64,000 bases of DNA from Achromobacter sp. MYb9 (GTDB lineage: Bacteria; Pseudomonadota; Gammaproteobacteria; Burkholderiales; Burkholderiaceae_B). A program made the position numbers and the translations under genes. The stretch lies in contig NZ_PCOQ01000003.1 in assembly GCF_002975275.1 (NCBI RefSeq), positions 1 through 64,000 on the forward strand, read 5' to 3'. Numbering within the stretch: position 1 is the first letter of the stretch; every line of letters begins with the position of its first letter. The notes under the pieces were generated by a model, which was not told the DNA's origin, did no database searches, and was given only the letters and a program-made list of their open reading frames with translations. Shown in pieces: positions 49,629-58,415 of the stretch.

Positions 49629-51328
49629 GCGCGCGGCTCCGTGGCGCCGGCCTTCTCGGCCTGCATCTGCGACAGGGTGCGGTCGGGCAGGATGATGTCG
49701 GCGTCGTACACAAGATCCAGGATGGCGGGCAGCCGGCGCTCGCGGGTGTAGGCCAGCGCGGCGTCGTAGGCCGGTGCAAAATCCTCGGTGGACGCGACCC
49801 GGCGGCCGAAGGCGCCATAGCTTTGCGCCAGCAGGGCGAAGTCGGGATTGACCAGGGTCGTGGCCAATGCGCGGCCAGGGTAGGCCCGTTCCTGGTGCAA
49901 CCGGATGGTGCCGTAGAGCCCGTTGTTGAACACCAGGATGACGATGCCCAGCTGATGCTGCACGGCAGTGGCCACTTCCTGCATGGTCATCTGGAAGCAG
50001 CCGTCGCCGGCAAAGCAGATGACCGCGGCGTCGCGGTCTTGCAGCTTGGCGGCAATGGCCGCTGGCAGGCCGTAGCCCATGGCGCCCACGGCTGGCGCCA
50101 ACTGGCTGCCCAGCCCCTTGAAGGCGATGTGTCGATGGGCATAAAGCGCGTAGTTGCCCGCGCCCACGGTGACGCAGGCGCGGGCGGGCAGCGAGGCCGC
50201 CACATGGCGGGCGGCCGCGTTCAGGTCGAGCGGGCCGGGGGTGGGCGGCAGCGCCGGCGCCGGCGCCGCGGCATGCAAGCCGCTACGACGCGCCTGCCAG
50301 CCGGGCGTGGGCGCGAGTTCCGCAGCGGCCTGGGCAAAGCCGTCGATGCTGGAGGCAATGCCCAGCGCCGGCGTGCTAAGCCGCCCGATCTCGTTGGCGT
50401 CGGGGTGGATGTGCACCAGGGTCTGGCGCGGCGTGGGCGAGGCGATCCATTCGTAGTTCAGGGTGGTCGGTTCGCACAAGCGCGTACCCAGCGCGATGAC
50501 AAGGTCGCTGTCCATGACCACCCGTTTCTGGTGTGCGGGCATGCTGGCGCTGACCTGTCCGACAAAGTTCGGATGGTCATTGTCGAAGAGTTCCAGCCGT
50601 CTCCAGGCGGTGGTGACCGGCAGGTCAAAGCGCAGGGCGAAGTCGCGTATCGCCGTGCGTGCGGCGTCCGACCAGCGCGAGCCGCCCAGCAGCAGCAACG
50701 GCTTGGCGGCGGTTTCGATCATCTGCCGCAGCCGCTGCATGTCGGTCGGCGTGGGGCAGGCCTGCGGCGTCGCGGGGTGCGCGGCCAGCGGCGCGCTGGT
50801 CAGGCAGGCCAGCATGTCCTCGGGCAGCGCCAGCACCACGGGGCCAGGGCGCCCACTGGTGGCAACGGTCCAGGCGCGCGCCACGTATTCCGGGATCCGG
50901 TCGGCGCGCTCGATCTGCGCCACCCATTTCGCCAGCGGCGCATACATGGCGCGATAGTCCACTTCCTGGAAGCACTGGCGGTCGGCGGTATCGCCGCCGA
51001 CCTGGCCGATGAACAGGATCATGGGCGTGGAGTCTTCACGGGCGGTGTGCACGCCGATGGCTGCGTTGGTGGCGCCGGGCCCGCGCGAGACGAAGCAGAT
51101 GCCGGGCTGGCCCGTCAGCTTGCCGTGCGCCTCGGCCATATAGGCCGCACCGCCCTCCTGGCGGCAGACAATGGATTCCATCGTGTCGCGCCGCGCGTAC
51201 AGGGCGTCGATGCAGGGCAGGAAGCTCTCGCCGGGCACCATGAAGACCCGGCGCACGCCAAAGGCCTGCAACTGCGCAATCAAGGCTTCGCCGCCGCTGC
51301 GTGGCGCGGGCTGTGCGGCGCCGGTCAT
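49625..51328 (-). CDS. Thiamine-diphosphate-dependent decarboxylase/synthase
   Basis: The 567-residue enzyme has the acetolactate-synthase-type layout: VPGESFLPCIDALY with the conserved cofactor-activating Glu, FVSRGPGATNAAIGVHTARE, a central domain, and the ThDP-binding motif GDGCFQMTMQEVATAVQHQL to NNGLYGTIRLHQ. It is likely a 2-oxo-acid decarboxylase (benzoylformate, oxalyl-CoA or glyoxylate carboligase type), since no regulatory subunit is present. ATG 51328 overlaps the HyuB stop by four bases. Its location beside opine-oxidase genes suggests it consumes the 2-oxo acid they release. Confidence 0.87.
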   Translation of the reverse strand: MTGAAQPAPRSGGEALIAQLQAFGVRRVFMVPGESFLPCIDALYARRDTMESIVCRQEGGAAYMAEAHGKLTGQPGICFVSRGPGATNAAIGVHTAREDSTPMILFIGQVGGDTADRQCFQEVDYRAMYAPLAKWVAQIERADRIPEYVARAWTVATSGRPGPVVLALPEDMLACLTSAPLAAHPATPQACPTPTDMQRLRQMIETAAKPLLLLGGSRWSDAARTAIRDFALRFDLPVTTAWRRLELFDNDHPNFVGQVSASMPAHQKRVVMDSDLVIALGTRLCEPTTLNYEWIASPTPRQTLVHIHPDANEIGRLSTPALGIASSIDGFAQAAAELAPTPGWQARRSGLHAAAPAPALPPTPGPLDLNAAARHVAASLPARACVTVGAGNYALYAHRHIAFKGLGSQLAPAVGAMGYGLPAAIAAKLQDRDAAVICFAGDGCFQMTMQEVATAVQHQLGIVILVFNNGLYGTIRLHQERAYPGRALATTLVNPDFALLAQSYGAFGRRVASTEDFAPAYDAALAYTRERRLPAILDLVYDADIILPDRTLSQMQAEKAGATEPRA

Positions 51329-53058
51329 GCGTTTTCCTGTTGAAGGGCGCGGGCCACGCGCTCGGGCCCGTAGTCGCGCTCGGCGGCCGTGCGGCTTACC
51401 TTGCCACCCACGATATCGCGGCGAATATCCGCCAGGCTTCGCTCGGCTGGCACGCCATAACCGCCGCCGCCGGGCGTTTCCAGACGCACCGAGACCCCCG
51501 CCGGCAGGCCGTGGCCCGAGATCTTGTTTGGCAGGCGTTTTTCGTCGGCGCGGCCCGGGTTCTGGATCAGGCGCGATGTGCCGCCGGTCAGGCCGCCATC
51601 CAGCCCGGCGGCGCCGAACAGCGCCGCGTCGCAACGGATGGTGCAGGCCAGTTGGTCGTGCAGCGAGCGGATCTGGCGCGCGATGCCCATGCCGCCGCGG
51701 TACTTGCCCGCGCCGCCCGTGTCGTTGACCAGTGCGTATTCGTCGACCAGCAGGGGGTACTCGATCTCCAGGGCCTCGGCGGGCAGATTGGATGTATTGG
51801 TGACGTTGACCTGGATGCCGTCCATGCCGTCGCCACGGGCGCGCCCGCCCGCGCCGCCGCCCAGCGTTTCAAGATAGACGAAGGTGCCCTTGCCGTCGCG
51901 CATGGGGCCCGAAAACAGCATCGATGGCATGACGTCGTTGGACGAGGCCATGCCGCGGCCCGGCGGCAGCAACTGGCCAAGGGCGCCGATCACGGTGCCG
52001 GCCACGCGCTGCGCGGTGGTCACGCGCGCGCCCACCGCGGCGGGAAACACCGGATTGGTGATCGTGCCCTCGGGCGCGCTGATGGTGATGGGCTGGAACA
52101 GGCCGTTGTTGGGCATCAGCTCGGGGTCGAGCATGGCCTTGACGGCAAAGTACACGCTGGCGTTAAGCGCGCTGGCCGGCAGGTTGAAGGCGCCGCGCGC
52201 CTGCTTGCCGGTGCCGGTAAAGTCCACGTGCAACTGGCCGTCGCGCGCCTGTACGTTGGCCTGGATCACCACCGGGTCGCCGCCCATGCCGTCGTCGTCC
52301 ATGCGTTCGGTGAAGGACGCGCTGCCTTCGGGCAACTGGGCGATGCGGTTGCGCAGCCGTCGCTCGGTGTAGCGCAGGATGCCATCGATGGCGGACAACA
52401 CCGTCTCCAGTCCGGACTGCCGTACCAGTTCCAGCATCAGCCGGGCGCCCTTGTCATTGGTGGCGATCTGCGCCCGGATGTCGTGCATGCGGTTGTCCGG
52501 CTCGCGCGTGTTGTGCGCGATCATTTCCAGCAGATCCAGGTCCAGTTCGCCTTGCCGCACGATACGCATGGCCGGCAGGCGGATGCCTTCCTCCCACACG
52601 GTCTTCAGGTGATGCGAGGTCGAGCCGGGCACGGCCCCGCCCACGTCCGTGTGATGGCCGATGTTGGCGGCAAAGAAACGCAGCACGCCGTCGCAGAAGA
52701 TGGGCGATACGACGGTGATGTCCGGCGCGTGGGTGCCTCCGGCCAGATAGGCGTCATTGCACAGGAAAGCGTCGCCGGGGCGGATGCCGGCGACGCCGTA
52801 GCGGCGCAGCACGGCGTCGATGCCGCCCGACAAAGAGCCCAGGTGCACCGGCACGTGGGCGGCCTGGGCCACCAGTCGGCCGGCGGCGTCGAACAGCGCC
52901 ACGGAGCAGTCTTTGCGCTCTTTGATGTTGCTGGAAAAGGACGAGCGGATCAGCGTGTTGCCCATCTCTTCCGTGATGGACAGCAGGCGGTTGCTGAAGA
53001 CCTCCATCTCGATGGGGTCGAAGGCGTCGGTATCGGCGGCAGTCGGTGCGGTGGTCAT
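51325..53058 (-). CDS. hyuB: Hydantoinase B/oxoprolinase B subunit (HyuB)
   Basis: The 577-residue protein has the HyuB phrases FDPIEMEVFSNRLLSITEEM, FNAADR-like GDAFLCNDAYLAGGTHAPD, FAANIGHHTDVGGAVPGSTS and late GGGGYGVPAERSLADIRRDI. With HyuA it forms an ATP-dependent amidohydrolase (5-oxoprolinase, N-methylhydantoinase) or, in acetone/acetophenone carboxylases, an ATP-dependent carboxylase. It follows hyuA with 11 bases between. No third carboxylase subunit is nearby, so hydrolysis of a lactam or cyclic imide is favoured. Confidence 0.9.
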   Translation of the reverse strand: MTTAPTAADTDAFDPIEMEVFSNRLLSITEEMGNTLIRSSFSSNIKERKDCSVALFDAAGRLVAQAAHVPVHLGSLSGGIDAVLRRYGVAGIRPGDAFLCNDAYLAGGTHAPDITVVSPIFCDGVLRFFAANIGHHTDVGGAVPGSTSHHLKTVWEEGIRLPAMRIVRQGELDLDLLEMIAHNTREPDNRMHDIRAQIATNDKGARLMLELVRQSGLETVLSAIDGILRYTERRLRNRIAQLPEGSASFTERMDDDGMGGDPVVIQANVQARDGQLHVDFTGTGKQARGAFNLPASALNASVYFAVKAMLDPELMPNNGLFQPITISAPEGTITNPVFPAAVGARVTTAQRVAGTVIGALGQLLPPGRGMASSNDVMPSMLFSGPMRDGKGTFVYLETLGGGAGGRARGDGMDGIQVNVTNTSNLPAEALEIEYPLLVDEYALVNDTGGAGKYRGGMGIARQIRSLHDQLACTIRCDAALFGAAGLDGGLTGGTSRLIQNPGRADEKRLPNKISGHGLPAGVSVRLETPGGGGYGVPAERSLADIRRDIVGGKVSRTAAERDYGPERVARALQQENA

Positions 53059-53069
53059 GTCGGTTTGCC

Positions 53070-55145
53070 TTAGGGGTTGAGAGTGACGACAAGGTTGCCG
53101 TAGTCGTCGGCGCGCGCTTGCTGGCCGGGCAGGATCACGGTGGTCGAACTCATTTCCTCGATGACGGCGGGGCCGTCGACTGGGGCGCCCGTCGGAAGCA
53201 GGGCGCGGCGATAGACGGGCGTGTCGGCCCAGCCGGCGTTTTCGAAGTAGACGGCGCGGCGCTCCTTGACCGCGCCTGCCAGGCTGGCGCCGCCCGCCAC
53301 GTGGGCGATGGGCGCGCGCGGCACCAGGCCCACCGCGCGCACGCGGCAGTTGACGATTTCGACCGATCGGCCGGTGGCGTCGTAGCCATACTCGCGGATG
53401 TGGGCCGCGCTGAAGGCGGCCACGAAATCGGCCAGCGGCAACAGCCGCATGCCCTCCAGCGGTACCGGGATCTCAAAATTCTGGCCCTGGTAGCGCGCAT
53501 CGATGACGGCCGTCAGGCGCTGGGCGGAATCGCCCACGCCTTCGTCCGCCAGCCACGCGCGCGCCTTGCCGGCCAAGGTGTCCAGCGCCTGCTGCACCGC
53601 CTGCCAGCCCGCGTCGTTGGCGCTGGCCATCAGCGTCTGGACGAAGTCCATGGAGATGTCCGACAGAAGAATGCCGCGCGCGCACATCGTGCCGGGCTCC
53701 TGCGGAATCAACAGGGTGCCGATGCCGCAGTCGCGCGCCAGCTCGGCCGCGTGCAGGCCGCCGGCGCCGCCGAAAGCGCACAGCGCGAACTTGCGGATGT
53801 CGTGGCCACGCTCGGTCGACACCGCGCGCACCGCCCGGGCCATGTTCGAGTTGGCGATCCGCAGGATGCCGTAGGCCGCTTCTTCGAGGCTGATGCCCAG
53901 CGGCCCGGCCACTTGTTCCTGAAGCGCGGCGCGCGCGCGTTCGGCATGCACGGCCATCCGGCCTTCAAGCAGCGCCACGGGATTCAGGCGCCCCAGCACG
54001 ACGTGCGCATCCGTCAGCGTGACGGCCGTGCCCCCCCGGTTGTAGGCGATCGGCCCGGGCACGGCGCCTGCGCTTTGCGGGCCCACCTTCAGCGCGCCCG
54101 CATCGTCGATGCGCGCGATGCTGCCGCCGCCCGCGCCGATGACGTGCACGTCGACCATCAAGGTCTTCACCGGATAGTCCGCCACCAGGCGGCTGGAGGT
54201 GAACAGCGGCTGCAATTCGGCCACCAGCGACACGTCGGTGCTGGTGCCGCCTACGTCGAACGTGATCAGGTTGTGAAAACCGGCCGCCCGTCCAAGCTCG
54301 GCCGCGCCGATCACCCCGGCGGCGGGTCCGGACACGCAGGTCCGCACCGGCGCGGTCAGCACCGATTCCACCGACATCAAACCGCCGTTGGAATGCACCG
54401 TCGTGGGAGGCACCCGCACGCCCATGCCTTGCACCGAGTCAACCAGGTTGCGCATGTAGGCGGCCATGCGCGGGCCAACGTAGGCGTTCAGCGCCGTGGT
54501 CGACATGCGCTCATATTCCCGGAATTCCGGCAGGATTTCGCTGGATACGCTCAGGTACACGCCCGGCAGGTGTTCGGCCAGGATTTCACGCGTGCGGCGC
54601 TCGTGGGCATCGTTGCGGTAGCTGTGCATGAAACAGATGGCGACCGCTTCCACCTGCGCGGCGGCGAGCTGGCGCGCAACCGAGACGACCTCGTCCTCGT
54701 CCAGCGCCTGCAGCACGCTGCCGTCGGCGGCCATGCGCTCGCCGATCTCGAAGCGCCACTCGCGCGGCGCCAGCGGCTCGGGCTTGATGACGTTGTAGTC
54801 GTACAGGTGCGGACGGGTCTGCCGGCCGATCTCCAGCACGTCGCGAAAGCCGCGCGTGGTCACCAGCGCGCAGCGCGAGCCGCGGCGTTCGATCACCATA
54901 TTGGTGGCCACGGTCGTGCCGTGGCCCACGTGCGCCAGCTCGTCGCCCGAGATCCCATGTTCGCGCATCAGGTGCGCCAGGCCGCTCTGGATGGCCTCGG
55001 ATGGGTCATGCGGCGTCGAGGGCACCTTGAAGTACGAGAGTTCGCCGCTATGCTCGGCCAACAGGGTGAAATCAGTGAAGGTTCCGCCCACGTCGAAGCC
55101 GACGCGGAAACGGCGCTCGCCGGGGAGGGATGCAGTCTGGGTCAA
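53070..55145 (-). CDS. hyuA: Hydantoinase A/oxoprolinase A subunit (HyuA)
   Basis: The 691-residue protein has an ASKHA ATPase start RVGFDVGGTFTDFTLL, the VGHGTTVATNMVIERRG loop, the TNVSEI-like ITFDVGGTSTDVSLV and the C-terminal beta-domain. It phosphorylates the amide oxygen for ring opening with HyuB. TTG at 55145 has GGAG seven bases before it. It is the first gene of the six-gene operon; a LysR gene lies 129 bases upstream in the same direction, and its product may govern the operon promoter. Confidence 0.9.
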   Translation of the reverse strand: MTQTASLPGERRFRVGFDVGGTFTDFTLLAEHSGELSYFKVPSTPHDPSEAIQSGLAHLMREHGISGDELAHVGHGTTVATNMVIERRGSRCALVTTRGFRDVLEIGRQTRPHLYDYNVIKPEPLAPREWRFEIGERMAADGSVLQALDEDEVVSVARQLAAAQVEAVAICFMHSYRNDAHERRTREILAEHLPGVYLSVSSEILPEFREYERMSTTALNAYVGPRMAAYMRNLVDSVQGMGVRVPPTTVHSNGGLMSVESVLTAPVRTCVSGPAAGVIGAAELGRAAGFHNLITFDVGGTSTDVSLVAELQPLFTSSRLVADYPVKTLMVDVHVIGAGGGSIARIDDAGALKVGPQSAGAVPGPIAYNRGGTAVTLTDAHVVLGRLNPVALLEGRMAVHAERARAALQEQVAGPLGISLEEAAYGILRIANSNMARAVRAVSTERGHDIRKFALCAFGGAGGLHAAELARDCGIGTLLIPQEPGTMCARGILLSDISMDFVQTLMASANDAGWQAVQQALDTLAGKARAWLADEGVGDSAQRLTAVIDARYQGQNFEIPVPLEGMRLLPLADFVAAFSAAHIREYGYDATGRSVEIVNCRVRAVGLVPRAPIAHVAGGASLAGAVKERRAVYFENAGWADTPVYRRALLPTGAPVDGPAVIEEMSSTTVILPGQQARADDYGNLVVTLNP

Positions 55146-55274
55146 CGCTGGTCTCCAGGAAGCCGGCGCGGACGCGCGCCGATGCTAGGGTGACCCGCAT
55201 CTTATCGACGCTGCATCATTCCTTCTAATCAAAGATTTGCATTGATAATCATCACATTCGTGAATGAGGCCGGC

Positions 55275-56219
55275 TCAATAAGCGTGCGACTCGGCCCCCT
55301 GCGCGGGATCGAACAACATGCCTTGCGCCTTGCATACCTTCAGGATTTCTTCACGCAGCCAGCGGTGCGAGGGCAGGTTGTCGGAACGCTCGTGCCAGAT
55401 CAGGTTGACGGTGCGCGGAATGAACGGGAAGGGCGCTTCGATGGCTTCAAGCTGGTGGCTGTGCGGGCTGTTGCGCACCGCGTTGACCGGCACCACGCAA
55501 ATCAGGTCGGTCTCGGCGAGCAGGCGCGGGGCCAGCGCGAATTGATTGATCGTCAGCACCGCATTGCGCTTGTAGCCGTGGGCGGCCAGTTCGTGGTCGA
55601 CCAGCGCCGAGGTGCCCAGCAAGCTGACGACCAGGTGGCGAGCGCGCAGGAAGTCATCCAGCGTGAAACGCGGCAAGGACAACAGCGGGTGTCCCTTGCG
55701 CATCGCGCACACATAAGTCAGCGTCTCAAGGGGCAGGGTACGCAGCGACGAGCCGAAGTTCGAGTACACGCCCGCAGCCATATCGACCTCGCCCTTGTCC
55801 AGCAGCGTGGCGGTGTTGTCCAGCGAATAGGGGTGCAGGTGAATGCGGATGTTTGGCGCCACCATCTGTTGTTCTACGAACAGCGGCCGGATGACCTGGT
55901 CGGCCACGTAATCGGACATGGCCAGCCGAAACACGGCCTCGGAACTTGCAGGGTCGAATTCGTTGCGCTCCAGGGTCTCGGCGATGCGGGCGAGGGCGTC
56001 CCGTATGGGGGGCCAGAGCAATTCGGCGCGCTGCGTGGGCAGCACGCCGCCCTGCACCTTGATGAACAACGGGTCTTTCAATGTCAGGCGCAGCCGATTG
56101 ATGGCGTTGCTTACCGCCGGCTGCGTCATGTGCAAGCTGAACGCCGCCCGCGTGACGTTGCGCTCGGTCATGACGGCGTCAAAAATGCGCAGCAGGTTCA
56201 GGTCGATGGCGTCGAGCAC
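55275..56219 (-). CDS. LysR-type regulator (NodD-like subgroup)
   Basis: The 314-residue regulator starts at GTG 56219 after GGGATATC, reading MLDAIDLNLLRIFDAVMTER. The helix-turn-helix (RAAFSLHMTQPAVSNAINRL) follows and an effector domain with VRNSPHSHQLEAIEAPFPFI closes it. It is upstream of the Hyu/Hcn-like operon in the same direction and divergent from a Bug gene, so it could control both. The 130-base gap 56220-56349 with AT-rich sequence around 56255-56285 probably carries its site. Confidence 0.9.
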   Translation of the reverse strand: MLDAIDLNLLRIFDAVMTERNVTRAAFSLHMTQPAVSNAINRLRLTLKDPLFIKVQGGVLPTQRAELLWPPIRDALARIAETLERNEFDPASSEAVFRLAMSDYVADQVIRPLFVEQQMVAPNIRIHLHPYSLDNTATLLDKGEVDMAAGVYSNFGSSLRTLPLETLTYVCAMRKGHPLLSLPRFTLDDFLRARHLVVSLLGTSALVDHELAAHGYKRNAVLTINQFALAPRLLAETDLICVVPVNAVRNSPHSHQLEAIEAPFPFIPRTVNLIWHERSDNLPSHRWLREEILKVCKAQGMLFDPAQGAESHAY

Positions 56220-56349
56220 GATATCCCCACATCGTTATCAGTAATGTTGATGACGTTTTATTTTAATTGTTGATTGGTCATATAACATCGTACCGCTTAA
56301 CCTTGCCCGAGTTCCTGCGCAGTTCACATGCAACTTGGGTAATCAATCG

Positions 56350-57321
56350 ATGATAAAGAACCTGAAGTTTCTGGCCGCCGCCTGTGTCGCAGCCCTGGCT
56401 GCCTCGCCCGCGGCCGCTGCGGACAACTATCCCAGCAAGCCCATCACCATCATCCTGCCGTATGCCACGGGCGGATCCGCCGACATGCTGGCGCGTTTTG
56501 CCGCCCAGGCGGTGCAAAGCGAGCTGGGGCAGCCCGTCATCGTCGAAGCCAAGCCCGGTGCTGGCGGCGTGCTGGGCACCGAGCATGTGGCAAGGGCAGA
56601 GCCCGACGGCTACACATTGGCCCTGACCGCCAGCGGCACGATGGCAGTCAACCCCTACGTTTACAAGCTGCGCTACAAGCCCCTGGAGGATTTCAAGCAG
56701 ATCACGGTGCTGGTGGACCTGCCTTTCGTCGTGGTGACGAACAACGCGTTTCCCGCGAAAACGCTGCAGGAATTCATCGATTACGGCCGCCGCAATCCCA
56801 ACAAGATCACGTTCGGAAACGCCGGCCTGGGAACCCAGCAGCATCTGACGCAGCTGATGTTCGCCCGCGCGGCGGGCATCCAGATCAACATCGTGCCCTA
56901 CAAGGGAAGCAGCCCGGCGATGAACGACCTGCTGGGCGGCCATATTGACGCCGTGCTGGACAACACCGGCGTGCAGACCCCGTTCATCAAGGCAGGCAAG
57001 GTGCGGCCGCTGTTCGTCACGAATCCCGAGCGCGTGGCGGCGCTGCCGGACGTGCCTACCGCGCCGGAAGCCGGGATGCCGGGATTTTCCGCCGTGGCCT
57101 GGTTCGGCCTGGCGGCGCCCAAGGGCACCCCGGACGCCATTGTTGAAAAGATCCAGGCGGCGATCGCTCGGGAGTTCGCCAAGCCCGAGATGAAGCAGCG
57201 CCTTTTGGACCTGGCCATGATCCCTCGCGCTTCCACGCCCGCCGATACGAGCCAACGCGTCAGGGCGGACCTTGAGGCATTCGGCAAGATTGCCAAGGAA
57301 GTGGATTTAAAGCCGATGTGA
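56350..57321 (+). CDS. Bug-family (TctC) periplasmic binding protein 3
   Basis: The 323-residue protein begins MIKNLKFLAAACVAALAASP with cleavage after AAA-ADNY and has Bug motifs ILPYATGGSADMLARFA, VEAKPGAGGVLGTEHV, EPDGYTLALTASG, PYKGSSPAMNDLLGGHIDA and GLAAPKGTPDAIV. ATG 56350 is preferred over TTG 56335. It is divergent from the LysR gene and may capture the substrate of the hydantoinase-like operon on the other side, though no membrane partner is seen. Confidence 0.92.
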   Translation: MIKNLKFLAAACVAALAASPAAAADNYPSKPITIILPYATGGSADMLARFAAQAVQSELGQPVIVEAKPGAGGVLGTEHVARAEPDGYTLALTASGTMAVNPYVYKLRYKPLEDFKQITVLVDLPFVVVTNNAFPAKTLQEFIDYGRRNPNKITFGNAGLGTQQHLTQLMFARAAGIQINIVPYKGSSPAMNDLLGGHIDAVLDNTGVQTPFIKAGKVRPLFVTNPERVAALPDVPTAPEAGMPGFSAVAWFGLAAPKGTPDAIVEKIQAAIAREFAKPEMKQRLLDLAMIPRASTPADTSQRVRADLEAFGKIAKEVDLKPM

Positions 57322-57477
57322 GTCCCGCGCAATCCGCGCTCGGGTTCGCGCTGGGGGGCGGGGATAGCCACTGTGCGTGGCAGGAACCGCTGTCCCGCTG
57401 CTATGCTTGCCTCGCTGGCCGCCACGCTGCAGCGCCGGGCCATGGCGGCACCCCAACCGCAACCCAGGAGCATCGAC

Positions 57478-57864
57478 ATGAAGCTATCCAAACGCGTGTT
57501 ATTGGCAGGGCTGGCGCTATCCGCGCTGTCGGCAGTGCCTCCCGCGGCCATGGCGCATCACGGCTGGTCATGGGCGGAATCCGAACAGATGACCTTGCAA
57601 GGCACGGTCGAGCAGGTGCAGGTCGCGCCGCCTCATCCCACGTTGCGGGTGCGAGCCAATGACGGTGTCTGGGTGGTCGAACTGGGCAATCCCACCCAGA
57701 CGAAGGAAGCGGGATTCGTCGAGGGTTCCGCCAAGCCGGGCGACACCATCACCGCCATTGGCAACCGCGACCAGGACGCCGGCGCCAAGCGCATGAAGGC
57801 CGTCCAGATCATGGTGGGCGGCAAGACGTACGACATCTACCCCAGCCGCATTAAGAAACCCTGA
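57478..57864 (+). CDS. DUF6152 family secreted protein
   Basis: The 128-residue protein has a signal peptide (core LLAGLALSALSAVPPAAMA) followed by HHGWSWAESEQMTLQGTVEQ, then HPTLRVRANDGVWVVELGNP and a closing VQIMVGGKTYDIYP. This fits DUF6152, periplasmic proteins with a conserved HHGW start that may bind metal through the His pair. Function is unknown. ATG 57478 has CCAGGAG upstream. It is followed at 18 bases by a membrane protein with which it often pairs. Confidence 0.75.
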   Translation: MKLSKRVLLAGLALSALSAVPPAAMAHHGWSWAESEQMTLQGTVEQVQVAPPHPTLRVRANDGVWVVELGNPTQTKEAGFVEGSAKPGDTITAIGNRDQDAGAKRMKAVQIMVGGKTYDIYPSRIKKP

Positions 57865-57882
57865 CCCGCACGGCCTTCAGCC

Positions 57883-58371
57883 ATGCCCGAACTGCTTCGG
57901 CTGGCCCTGGAACAGCTTACGGCGTTGCCGCCGGCGCTGTGGCTACGACGATCCGGAACGCTCTATCTTCTGGTCAACGCTGCCCATATCGGCGCCATCG
58001 GCCTGTTGATCGGTTCGATCGTTCCGCTGGACCTGCGGCTGCTCGGTGTCATTAAGCCCAATTCCTTGGCGGTCCTGGCGCCTGTGCTGGCGCGCACGGC
58101 CGCGGTTGGCCTTGCGCTGGCCGTACTGACCGGCGCCACGTTGTTCACCGTGCGTCCGCAGGAATATCTGGAGAATCCGGCATTCATAGTGAAGATGGGC
58201 TTGTTGGGCGCGGGCGCCATCAACGCCTGGCTCGTGCGCCGGGGCGGGGCATGGGGACAGGTATTGCAGGAGGGGGGGCGCCCATCCGGCGCGTTGCGCT
58301 GCCAGGCCGCGGTCTCGCTGCTGCTATGGACTGGCTGCCTGGTAGCGGGCAGATGGATCGGGTTCCTGTAG
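57883..58371 (+). CDS. DUF6644-like integral membrane protein
   Basis: The 162-residue protein has about four hydrophobic helices (LLVNAAHIGAIGLLIGSIVP, TAAVGLALAVLTGATLFTV, IVKMGLLGAGAINAWLV and VSLLLWTGCLVAGRWIGFL) separated by short loops, and no signal peptide. It resembles DUF6644 proteins, which lie next to DUF6152 genes. The His in NAAHIGA is a candidate metal or heme ligand. Likely partner of the preceding secreted protein; function unknown. Confidence 0.65.
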   Translation: MPELLRLALEQLTALPPALWLRRSGTLYLLVNAAHIGAIGLLIGSIVPLDLRLLGVIKPNSLAVLAPVLARTAAVGLALAVLTGATLFTVRPQEYLENPAFIVKMGLLGAGAINAWLVRRGGAWGQVLQEGGRPSGALRCQAAVSLLLWTGCLVAGRWIGFL

Positions 58372-58398
58372 CCCGCCGCTCGCCTGATCTGGGCGGGC
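58371..58398. terminator. Terminator candidate between DUF6644 and LysR genes
   Basis: GCCCGCC and GGCGGGC form a seven-base stem with a 14-base loop overlapping the last base of the stop codon, in the gap between convergent genes. No T-run; modest support. Confidence 0.35.
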
Positions 58399-58415
58399 GG
58401 ACAGCGTGCGGACGT

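Noticed and set aside
49625..51328. Acetolactate synthase for branched-chain amino acid synthesis
   Set aside because: No small regulatory subunit and no ilvC nearby; it sits in a catabolic operon.
49334..53073. Long rightward frames over the ThDP and HyuB genes
   Set aside because: Arg/Gly/Gln-rich shadows; leftward frames match well-known enzyme families from start to end.
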